In this document: piece by piece, positions 7,387 to 12,964 of the stretch
How positions within the stretch are numbered: the stretch's first letter is position 1
Layout of the letters: every line of letters starts with the position of its first letter
Assembly (NCBI GenBank): GCA_035490315.1
Contig: DATHET010000289.1
Span: forward strand, 1 to 12,964
DNA: 12,964 nucleotides
From: JADJQU01 sp035490315
Lineage (GTDB): Bacteria; Planctomycetota; UBA1135; GCA-002686595
Direction: 5' to 3'
Translations under genes and position numbers: made by a program
The notes under the pieces: generated by a model
Database searches by the model: none
What the model was told of the DNA's origin: nothing
Seen by the model: only the letters and a program-made list of their open reading frames with translations

Positions 7387-7406
7387 ATAGGGTGGTTTAT
7401 AGGGTG
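7387..7406 (-). promoter_or_regulatory. Tandem direct repeat just upstream of the TA-like operon, possible operator
   Basis: The octamer ATAGGGTG (plus strand) occurs at 7387-7394 and again at 7399-7406. The copies are 12 bases apart and begin 6 bases before the start codon at 7381. On the coding strand they read CACCCTAT, and the bases between them include a TATAAA that could serve as a -10 box for a very short leader. Repeats placed this way are typical binding sites for autoregulating antitoxins. No binding protein is shown by the sequence. Confidence 0.35.
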
Positions 7407-7483
7407 CGTGCTGAATATCGCCGCACTGCGGCCCTCGGGCGTGAGGTGCCGGCATCCTGAAGGAGACTGTGCCAAGCTGTACT

Positions 7484-7511
7484 ATTGTATAGTGGGGAAT
7501 TTACGCTGCAA
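7484..7511 (-). promoter_or_regulatory. Candidate sigma-70-type promoter for the minus-strand TA-like operon
   Basis: On the minus strand TTGCAG (7511-7506) is followed after 16 bases by TACAAT (7489-7484). This is close to the bacterial consensus TTGACA-17-TATAAT and would give a leader of roughly 95 bases before ATG 7381. The -10 box lies inside a small inverted repeat, ACTAT-TGT-ATAGT (7481-7493), which could be a repressor half-site pair. On the plus strand the same repeat contains TATAGT, but no matching -35 was found there. Confidence 0.4.
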
Positions 7512-7572
7512 GGCTAAATTTAGGAGTTCGTGCCCGATGGGCGCAACTCATGGCTGGCTAATGGATTGCGGA

Positions 7573-9555
7573 CTAACGAGCCGCTCGAATCTCGGCGATC
7601 AGCCGGATGACTTCCGAATCAGGGGCTTTGGCTGCCAGCGCGTCGAGGACGGCCAACGCCTGATCCAGCCCCTGCATCCGCTCCTCGCCTGGCGGCAGTT
7701 TCATCGCTGCGTTGGCGAGGCAGACGCCGCGACGGCGCAGGAGGTCGGGGTCCTCGGAATCGAACTCGAGGGCCGCCGCGTAGTGGCGAGCGGCGGCCGC
7801 CCACTGACCCATGAATTGCTGGATCACGCCGGCCAGGAAATGGACGCGGAACAATTCCTGGGGATTGGCGTGGCTGCGCGCGAGCTTGAGTCGTTCCAGG
7901 GCGATGCCGAAGCGCGCCTCGGCGGCCTTGAGGCCCTCAGCGCCTGCGGCGGCGAGCTCGCAGCCGCGATCGAAGTCGAGCTGCGACTCGAGCAGGTCGA
8001 CGCGAACGCTGTTGGGATGCAGTGCGGCGAGTCGACCGACGATGGCTTCCGCTTCGAACTTGGACCCGGAGTTGCGGAGCAGCGCCGCGGCCAGATTGAA
8101 GTCGCGCTCGTCGAGATCGTTCGCGCGCTCGGCGGCGTCGATCAGGGGTAGCTGCACGATGCAGGTCAGGATCGCGGCGAGCGCGACGATCCCAGCGTGC
8201 TGCCAGGGCCTGACGCGCAGCCGGTCGCGCATCCACAGCCAGACGCCATGCACCGTGAAGGCCGCGAAAGGCAGGAGCAGCGGCACGAGCGGGAGACGAA
8301 TCCGATCGCTGGTCACGGTGAGCACGACGGTCCCGAGGTACAGCGCCGCGAGCAGCAGAACTTCACGCGCGGCGCCGATGTCCGCTCCCAAAGCAGCAGC
8401 CTTGCTTCGGGCAATCAGGAACAGCAGGGCGCCGAGCAGCGCGAGCGGCCCGATCACACCGAAGCCGGGCCAGGGCCAGCGCAACGGCGCCACGTAGCGC
8501 GCATCCCACTCCAGGAAGTGGTTGTCGGGGACCTCGTAAGCGCCCAAGGTCAGGATCAGCTTGCTCCCGAGGATTTTCGCGTGCTCCAAGGGATGCTCGC
8601 GCATCGAGTCCAAGCTCGCGTGCATCCAGAACGAGCTGACTTCGACCGGCGTGAGCGTTCGTCCGCTGCGCCGCTCGGCTTCGTGGCGCCAGTCATCGGC
8701 CTCGTGCTCGGGCACGCCGCGCACCCAGGCGAACTCGGTCGCGACTCCGTGCGGGTTGTCGAGGTTGTTGCCGCCGTAGATGTTGGTCCCCGCTCCGCTG
8801 GTGGTCAGCACGAAGGCTCGGCCGACGGACTGGTTGCGCAGCGCGACAGGTAGGAGCACGAGCGCGGCGCAGACCGCCACGCTGAGCGCACCGGAAATCG
8901 CGCTGGTCATGCGTTGTTTCTGCAAGGCCGCGCGCGCGAGCGGCCAGAGCGCGAGAATCGGAATCATCACCAGCAAGTTGCCGCGCAGCAACGCGCCGAT
9001 GCCCGCTAGGATTCCGACCAGGCTCCATTCGAGCCACGGCCGCCGCGAGTCGCGCGTGCGCAGGATCGCGATCGCTAGCAGCACGAGCACCAGCGTGAAA
9101 ACGTTCTCCTTGAGCAACAGCGTCGGGAACCACAGCGCGGGCCGGTACACAGCCCAACCGAGCCCCGCGATCCAGCCCGCTGCCCGTCCGAACAAACGAC
9201 GCGCGAGGAAAAGCACAGCGATCGCCGTGGTCGCGCCGATCGCAGCTTGCACCAGGCGCGCCGCATGCAGCGACGGGCCGGTGATCCAATACAGGACGCC
9301 GAGCAGGTACGAGTACAAGGGCTCCTGGAAGAACACGCCCTCGCCGACCCAGTCCCCCGCCGCGATGCGCCGCGCCCACGAGTCGTAGGCGGCTTCGTCG
9401 ATCACCGGTGTCGAAGCTTGCGGATGGTGCGCCTCGTAGACGGCGACGATCCACAGGCGCAGGAGCAGCGCGATCGCGAAGAGGGCCAGGGCGAGCCAGC
9501 GCTCGCGCTTCGAAAGCCTCTCGTTCACGGTCCCGCTCAGCGCGCCGTCGACCAT
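7573..9555 (-). CDS. Polytopic GT-C (family 39/PMT-like) glycosyltransferase with C-terminal TPR-like domain
   Basis: This is a 660-residue inner-membrane protein. The first membrane helix (WLALALFAIALLLRLWIVAVY, about 20-40) leads into a periplasmic loop with Asp53-Glu54 in the motif PVIDEAAYDSWA. That fits the first-loop acidic pair that GT-C enzymes (ArnT/PMT/GT39 type) use for catalysis. It is followed by FQEPLYSYLLG and about ten further hydrophobic segments up to about residue 470. The C-terminal 188 residues are soluble, alanine-rich and helical. They contain one good TPR-like repeat at about 571-603 (LAGVIQQFMGQWAAAARHYAAALE) and probably more degenerate ones. The enzyme presumably transfers a sugar from a polyprenyl-phosphate donor to a protein, lipid or glycan outside the membrane; TPRs suggest protein contacts. 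ATG 9555 overlaps the upstream GT2 gene by 19 bases. GTG 9528, 8 bases after that stop, is an equally reasonable start. It is the last gene of the minus-strand cluster. Confidence 0.82.
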   Translation of the reverse strand: MVDGALSGTVNERLSKRERWLALALFAIALLLRLWIVAVYEAHHPQASTPVIDEAAYDSWARRIAAGDWVGEGVFFQEPLYSYLLGVLYWITGPSLHAARLVQAAIGATTAIAVLFLARRLFGRAAGWIAGLGWAVYRPALWFPTLLLKENVFTLVLVLLAIAILRTRDSRRPWLEWSLVGILAGIGALLRGNLLVMIPILALWPLARAALQKQRMTSAISGALSVAVCAALVLLPVALRNQSVGRAFVLTTSGAGTNIYGGNNLDNPHGVATEFAWVRGVPEHEADDWRHEAERRSGRTLTPVEVSSFWMHASLDSMREHPLEHAKILGSKLILTLGAYEVPDNHFLEWDARYVAPLRWPWPGFGVIGPLALLGALLFLIARSKAAALGADIGAAREVLLLAALYLGTVVLTVTSDRIRLPLVPLLLPFAAFTVHGVWLWMRDRLRVRPWQHAGIVALAAILTCIVQLPLIDAAERANDLDERDFNLAAALLRNSGSKFEAEAIVGRLAALHPNSVRVDLLESQLDFDRGCELAAAGAEGLKAAEARFGIALERLKLARSHANPQELFRVHFLAGVIQQFMGQWAAAARHYAAALEFDSEDPDLLRRRGVCLANAAMKLPPGEERMQGLDQALAVLDALAAKAPDSEVIRLIAEIRAAR

Positions 9556-10607
9556 CGATCGTCCATGCGCGCCGTCCGCTCCTGCTGCCTGGCCTCCTCG
9601 ATCACGCTGAGCCAGTTCCACAACCCGCGGCCGAGCCACCTGGCCAGCAGCAGCCACACCAGGGGGGCCGCCAAGGGCGGTCGCTTGTACGGGATGAACT
9701 CGGCCTGAAGTTGCCACAGCAGGACCGCGCCGGCGACGACCACGGCGAGGAAGCCAAGCGCGGCGATCCAGGGAAAAGCCGGAGGTAGGTGCTTGTAGGC
9801 CCACCACTGCAGACGCGTGGAGCGATCGCCGGCCTCCGCGAGCTCCAGGGTTCTCGCGAATTGAAGGTAAGCGCGGGCGCGGCGCACGGCTTGAGCTCGG
9901 CGCAGCTCGCTGGTCCACGGCCGCAGCTCGAAGAACCGCGCGCGCGCCTCGTGCTCGACGCGCATTCCCTTCGAACGCACCTGGCGCATCAGATCGAGAT
10001 CGTCGGCGGCGAGCCTGCTCTTCGGCGAGAGATTCAGCTCGGCGCGCCAGGCGAGCAATTGCCCGTGGACACTGAACACTCGGCCCGACCTGGACTCGAG
10101 CCTGCGCACCCAGGCCGTCCAGCGGTCGTACAGGCTGCCGCAATTGCGCGTGAGGCTCTCGTCGAGCGTTCCGTCCCAGGGCAAGGCCTTCACGAAAGTC
10201 TGCGAGCCGCAGGCCATGCCGATCCGCGAGTCGGCGCGGAAGGCCTGGGTGAGCTCGACCAAGGCGCTGGGATCGTGGATCACGTCGGCGTCGGTGAGCA
10301 CGATCAGATCGACGCGCGAATCGAGCTGCGCGAGACCGCTGGCGATCGCGCCGCTCTTGCCCGGGCGGATGCCATTCGCGACGACCTCGAACCGCACGTT
10401 CGCGGGAAAGACGCTCTTGCCGATCTCCAGCGCGATCTTGGCCGTCCGATCCCTGGAGCCGTCGTCGACGACCGCGACAACATGCGGGCGCTCGCTCTGT
10501 GGCCAGCGCGAGAGCGCGAGATTGCGCAGACGCCGCTCGATCACGCGCTCCTCGTCGCGGCAGCAGACGATCACGCCGAGCGTCAGCGGTCGACCCTCGT
10601 CGCTCAT
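9537..10607 (-). CDS. GT2 family glycosyltransferase with C-terminal membrane anchors
   Basis: This is a 356-residue GT-A fold enzyme. The N-terminus LGVIVCCRDEE opens the nucleotide-binding fold. Asp48-Asp49 in VVDDGSRDRT binds the nucleotide-sugar, Asp106-Ala-Asp108 in VLTDADV is the metal-binding DXD, and LAADDLDLM (Asp202-Asp203) matches the acceptor/catalytic acidic motif of processive-like GT2 enzymes. Two hydrophobic segments follow, about 275-298 (IAALGFLAVVVAGAVLLW) and about 307-325, anchoring the protein with its catalytic domain in the cytosol. It most likely adds a sugar to a lipid carrier or membrane glycan; the sugar is not predictable. ATG 10607 overlaps the radical SAM stop as ATGA. 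An open frame runs much further upstream, but only as a shadow of the radical SAM gene. The arrangement suggests coupled translation with both neighbours. Confidence 0.88.
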   Translation of the reverse strand: MSDEGRPLTLGVIVCCRDEERVIERRLRNLALSRWPQSERPHVVAVVDDGSRDRTAKIALEIGKSVFPANVRFEVVANGIRPGKSGAIASGLAQLDSRVDLIVLTDADVIHDPSALVELTQAFRADSRIGMACGSQTFVKALPWDGTLDESLTRNCGSLYDRWTAWVRRLESRSGRVFSVHGQLLAWRAELNLSPKSRLAADDLDLMRQVRSKGMRVEHEARARFFELRPWTSELRRAQAVRRARAYLQFARTLELAEAGDRSTRLQWWAYKHLPPAFPWIAALGFLAVVVAGAVLLWQLQAEFIPYKRPPLAAPLVWLLLARWLGRGLWNWLSVIEEARQQERTARMDDRWSTAR

Positions 10608-11740
10608 GCGCTCGATCCGTTGCGCGCCGAGGCGTTCCGCAGCGTGCGCGCCGCGAGTTTCGGCCACATCGCCGGTTGGAAGAGGACGTTGTCCGCTTGC
10701 GCGCATTCCCAGGTGCACACGCAGCGATCTTTCTTGATTTCGTTGCGCAGCGATTCGGCCGCGTGGTCCTGCCACAGGCGCTCGAGGTCCCAATCGACCG
10801 CGTTCAGGTTGCCCATGGACTTGCCCAGGATCTCGCAGGGGTGCACTTCGCCGTTCTCGAAGACGACCGCGGACAACAATCCAGCCGTGCAGGGCAGATG
10901 CTTCGATCGATCGCCCGACGCGACGCGCTCGACGTGCTCGTACATCAATTCGTCGCGCGCCACGGCGAGACCCGCGAGGGGGAAATCGAAATACGGGAGC
11001 TGACCACTCTCGACGAGCCTGCGCTTCGTCTCCACCAACTCGCGGTAGCGCGCGAGGTCGACCTCGAGCATGTGAGCTTCCTTGGCCGTGCCGCGCGCGA
11101 GGTTGAGCGTCACGTTGTCGGGTCTCAATTCGTAGACCAGCTCCATCATGTGGCTCGCGAGCACGTCCTGGTTCTCGGAAGTCAGCGTGACCAGGATGCC
11201 AACGCCCAGGCGCGAGCGACCGTCGCGACCGCGCGGCAGACGCCGCTCGATCGCGCGCAGGGTGCGCACGGCGTCTTTCGCCCGGGCGTGGCCGCCGGGA
11301 ACCTGGCGGATCGAATCGTGGATCGCTTGCGGCCCGTCGAAGGACACTCCGACCGAGAGGAACAGGTCGGGGTGAGCCGCGAGGACGCGCTCGACCGTCG
11401 GCGCGAGCCGATCCTCGACCAGACCGTTGGTCGGAATCGCGAGGTGGCGCAGGCCGCGGCGCGCGAAGCATGCGGCGATGTCAGCGAGGTCGCTGCGCAA
11501 GAAGGGCTCGCCGCCTCCGAAGCTGACCCACAAGAGCGGCCCCATGCGCTCGGCCGACGCGGCGAGTTTCTCGAAGTCCTCGAGGCGCGGGCCTGGCACG
11601 CCCGCTTCGACCTCGCGCCAATGGAAGCAATGGCGACAGCGCGCGTTGCAGCGGCCCGTGACGAAAATCGTCAGGTGCAGGGGCGGGCCGCGGCGCGCGA
11701 TGCCGCGGGCGGCGAAGGCCAGGTATCGGGAGGCGTTCAA
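10604..11740 (-). CDS. Radical SAM/SPASM-domain enzyme in a glycan cluster
   Basis: This 378-residue protein has the radical SAM signature CNARCRHC (Cys31, Cys35, Cys38), which holds the 4Fe-4S cluster that cleaves S-adenosylmethionine. GGGEP (75-79) is the SAM-binding motif. The C-terminal region has Cys284, Cys302 (GEVHPCEI), Cys340, Cys342 and Cys346, a SPASM-type set for auxiliary Fe-S clusters. SPASM enzymes modify peptides, proteins or small molecules such as sugars and aminocyclitols. Here the neighbours are glycosyltransferases, so a sugar, lipid or glycoprotein substrate is likelier than a ribosomal peptide, and no precursor-peptide gene is visible nearby. The start is TTG 11740, the only reasonable one: TAG blocks the frame 10 codons upstream and no ATG or GTG precedes the cysteine motif. 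No good Shine-Dalgarno is seen. The stop overlaps the GT2 start by 4 bases. Confidence 0.88.
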   Translation of the reverse strand: MNASRYLAFAARGIARRGPPLHLTIFVTGRCNARCRHCFHWREVEAGVPGPRLEDFEKLAASAERMGPLLWVSFGGGEPFLRSDLADIAACFARRGLRHLAIPTNGLVEDRLAPTVERVLAAHPDLFLSVGVSFDGPQAIHDSIRQVPGGHARAKDAVRTLRAIERRLPRGRDGRSRLGVGILVTLTSENQDVLASHMMELVYELRPDNVTLNLARGTAKEAHMLEVDLARYRELVETKRRLVESGQLPYFDFPLAGLAVARDELMYEHVERVASGDRSKHLPCTAGLLSAVVFENGEVHPCEILGKSMGNLNAVDWDLERLWQDHAAESLRNEIKKDRCVCTWECAQADNVLFQPAMWPKLAARTLRNASARNGSSA

Positions 11741-11801
11741 GCTGGAAGGCCGCGCGGGCGCGGACTGCTAGCCTACTCCGAGGGGGTGCGGTTGAGCGAT
11801 C

Positions 11802-11842
11802 CGGGGACGCTTCCCCGCTCGCCTTGCGAGCCCGGCGGGCTC
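11802..11842 (-). terminator. Two tandem GC hairpins after the truncated GT-C gene, possible terminator or attenuator
   Basis: GAGCCC-GGC-GGGCTC (11828-11842) forms a perfect 6-bp stem that includes the stop codon of the upstream minus-strand gene. CGGGGA-CGCT-TCCCCG (11802-11817) forms a second 6-bp stem just beyond it. Neither is followed by a T run on the minus strand, so full intrinsic termination is doubtful. They could weaken read-through into the radical SAM gene, which starts about 60 bases further on. Confidence 0.35.
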
Positions 11843-12964
11843 ACTGCTTCTTCCTGACCTCGGGCGGAGCTCCCGCGGGATCCCCGTCCTGCGCGTTGCG
11901 CTGCGCGACGAGCTCCTTCAAGCGCGTGAAGTTCGGCGAAGCACGCCGCAGGGCGATTCCGAGTCGGACGCTGCCCTCGTCGCTCTCGAGCGAAGGGAAA
12001 CAATAGTCGTAATCCGATTGGAAGGTCGGATCCGCGGCGATCTGCGCGATCATCGCGGTGTAGTCCGGGTGCGGCAGGTAGAGCACGTCGGGCTTCAGCT
12101 CGGCGCACAGGCGGTGCGCGTCGAATCCATAGCGCGCGAATCGATTCTCGTTCAAACCGACGAGATCGATCACCTGCTTGCGCGGATTCAGCGCGGCGAG
12201 CAGGCCGACCTCGGTCGTCGCGAGCACCAGCTCGTCGCCCAGTCCCGTGAATCCATCGAGGGCGCGCCACATTTCGCGCGCCCGCGGTGTGCTGTATCGG
12301 CCGTCGAGATCGAAGCGCGCGATCTGATGATTCGCCGATGCCGACCTCCACATGAAGGTGGAAGAGCGGATCGCGCGGGCGCTGACCGCGGCACAGGCCA
12401 GGATCAGAACGAGATCGACCAGGACCTGCTTGATCTGATGGTCTCCGCCGGTGACCGCCCTCGATGCCTTCGATTTTCCGGCCCATGCCAGGCCGATCGC
12501 GAGCACGCGCGCGAGGCTCGTGGCACCGAGGAAGAACAGCGCGGGGAGGGTCGGGTAGTAGAAGCGCTGGTAGGAGGAGACCACCTGCAGCACGGCGAAG
12601 CGGTAGTACATCCAATGCAGGAGCGTCGCCGCGAACACGGCGAGCCACAGGGCATTCACGCCGTCCTGGCGAGCTTTCCAGCGCGAGGGCAAGTCGAGCA
12701 CCGCGAAGGCCCACAGCGGCGAGTAGTCGATCAGGAAGCGGATGAACTGCTCGCGCGCCTCGGGCGTGTGCCGCGCGAGGAAGGGCTCGCCGAACGAGGT
12801 CGCGAGCGACTTGATGTAGAACGAAAGCGGCACCGGCACGCCGAAGTACCACCAGGCCCAGGCGACCGTGATCGCGACCAGCGCCAGCGCACCGGCGAAG
12901 ATCTTCGCCGATTCCCGCCGGTTTCCACTCGGCGAGAGCATGAAGATCACCAGCGGGATTCCAA
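11841..12964 (-). CDS. Membrane GT-C/family 39-like glycosyltransferase, C-terminal part (5' end outside the window)
   Basis: The frame is open to the right edge. The codons before the in-frame GTG at 12950 read GIPLV and continue a hydrophobic stretch (GIPLVIFML), so this is most likely the C-terminal half of a longer protein, not a 369-residue gene starting at that GTG. About four to five hydrophobic segments are seen (for example FAGALALVAITVAWAWWYFG and VLVDLVLILACAAVSA). A soluble C-terminal domain follows, with VLATTEVGLLAAL, KQVIDLVGLNENRFARYGFDA and PDVLYLPHPDYTAMI. That pattern (loss-of-ambiguity 'DLVGLN' after a small beta segment) is, from memory, common in the periplasmic C-terminal domain of bacterial family 39-like, polyprenyl-phosphate-sugar-dependent transferases. 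The tail RNAQDGDPAGAPPEVRKKQ is charged. It probably belongs to the same surface-glycan cluster as the three genes downstream, 100 bases away, although tandem hairpins lie between. Confidence 0.75.
   Translation of the reverse strand, partial: GIPLVIFMLSPSGNRRESAKIFAGALALVAITVAWAWWYFGVPVPLSFYIKSLATSFGEPFLARHTPEAREQFIRFLIDYSPLWAFAVLDLPSRWKARQDGVNALWLAVFAATLLHWMYYRFAVLQVVSSYQRFYYPTLPALFFLGATSLARVLAIGLAWAGKSKASRAVTGGDHQIKQVLVDLVLILACAAVSARAIRSSTFMWRSASANHQIARFDLDGRYSTPRAREMWRALDGFTGLGDELVLATTEVGLLAALNPRKQVIDLVGLNENRFARYGFDAHRLCAELKPDVLYLPHPDYTAMIAQIAADPTFQSDYDYCFPSLESDEGSVRLGIALRRASPNFTRLKELVAQRNAQDGDPAGAPPEVRKKQ

Larger units (their letters stand above)
7382..7572. other. 190-bp AT-richer spacer with small palindromes between divergent acquisition history blocks
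   Basis: This gap between the stop of the GT-C/TPR gene and the start of the TA-like operon is visibly AT-richer than any other part of the window. It holds the direct repeat at 7387-7406, the inverted repeat at 7481-7493, a perfect 10-base palindrome CTAAATTTAG at 7514-7523, and a short GCCC-GAT-GGGC hairpin at 7532-7542. The hairpin lies just beyond the glycosyltransferase stop on the minus strand. It is followed in that direction by AT-rich sequence, so it may act as a weak terminator. I see no convincing gene. A plus-strand ATG at 7537 with AGGAG at 7522-7526 runs straight into the antisense of the glycosyltransferase gene. Confidence 0.5.

Noticed and set aside
6447..7390. Plus-strand open frames opposite the PIN and 212-residue genes
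   Set aside because: They oppose a coherent two-gene operon with a 4-bp overlap and an intact PIN active site; the products show no domain.
7408..8151. Plus-strand open frame of 247 codons across the AT-rich spacer
   Set aside because: Most of it is antisense to the TPR-like tail of the GT-C gene, and no protein family is recognisable. Only its possible start signals are kept as a low-interest finding.
9556..10143. N-terminal extension of the GT-C/TPR protein to 856 residues
   Set aside because: This part is an out-of-frame reading of the GT2 gene without domain content. The hydrophobic N-terminus and plausible starts are at 9555 or 9528.
10608..11471. N-terminal extension of the GT2 protein to 644 residues
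   Set aside because: It is an out-of-frame shadow of the radical SAM gene. The GT2 fold begins right after ATG 10607.
10604..11840. RiPP biosynthesis locus around the radical SAM/SPASM enzyme
   Set aside because: No short precursor-peptide gene, leader-binding domain or peptide exporter gene lies next to it. The 100-base gap upstream holds hairpins only.

Overview
The window is GC-rich bacterial chromosome. It most likely comes from a member of the Planctomycetota. The best lineage clue is the 3' end of a secreted protein at the left edge. Its cysteine-spaced C-terminal domain (YCTAK…GC.P…SGTxSATAGSGF…NSGG…DCSGVYS.DMNAFA…FWGRD…LSDGLEYTICP) resembles a domain I associate from memory with large extracellular proteins of Planctomycetota. 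No rRNA or tRNA is present to confirm this.

Layout: (1) Positions 3-458, plus strand: the C-terminal end of that secreted protein, followed by a perfect 15-bp-stem hairpin that probably ends its transcript. (2) Positions 644-6241, plus strand: a tight three-gene group. It holds an exported M28 metallopeptidase of the glutamate carboxypeptidase II/transferrin-receptor type, then two ABC exporter half-transporters joined by a 4-bp GTGA overlap. The two ATPase halves carry complementary degenerate motifs: Asp replaces the catalytic Glu in the first, and STGER replaces SGGQR in the second. They therefore look like one asymmetric heterodimeric exporter of the BmrC/BmrD (YheI/YheH), TM287/288 or MdlA/MdlB kind. 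(3) Positions 6282-7381, minus strand: a two-gene cassette with a 4-bp ATGA overlap, encoding an unrecognised 212-residue protein and a PIN-domain (VapC-like) nuclease. It has visibly lower GC than its surroundings and is preceded by a 190-bp AT-richer spacer with a plausible promoter and small repeats and palindromes. It looks like a horizontally acquired toxin-antitoxin-type module with an unusual, large partner protein. (4) Positions 7573-12964, minus strand: a cell-surface glycan cluster. In transcription order it holds a 5'-truncated membrane GT-C type glycosyltransferase, a radical SAM/SPASM enzyme, a membrane-anchored GT2 glycosyltransferase, and a second GT-C/family-39-like polytopic glycosyltransferase with a C-terminal TPR-like domain. 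The last three genes overlap end to end and are probably translationally coupled.

How the parts may work together (inference): the peptidase and exporter form one envelope-related operon, and the right-hand cluster builds or modifies a polyprenyl-linked or surface glycan. The toxin-antitoxin-like cassette sits between these two converging groups and appears functionally unrelated. Nearly all other long open frames are antisense or out-of-frame shadows caused by high GC at third codon positions. I saw no insertion sequence, CRISPR array, tRNA or rRNA. No stretch over 300 bases lacks a gene.
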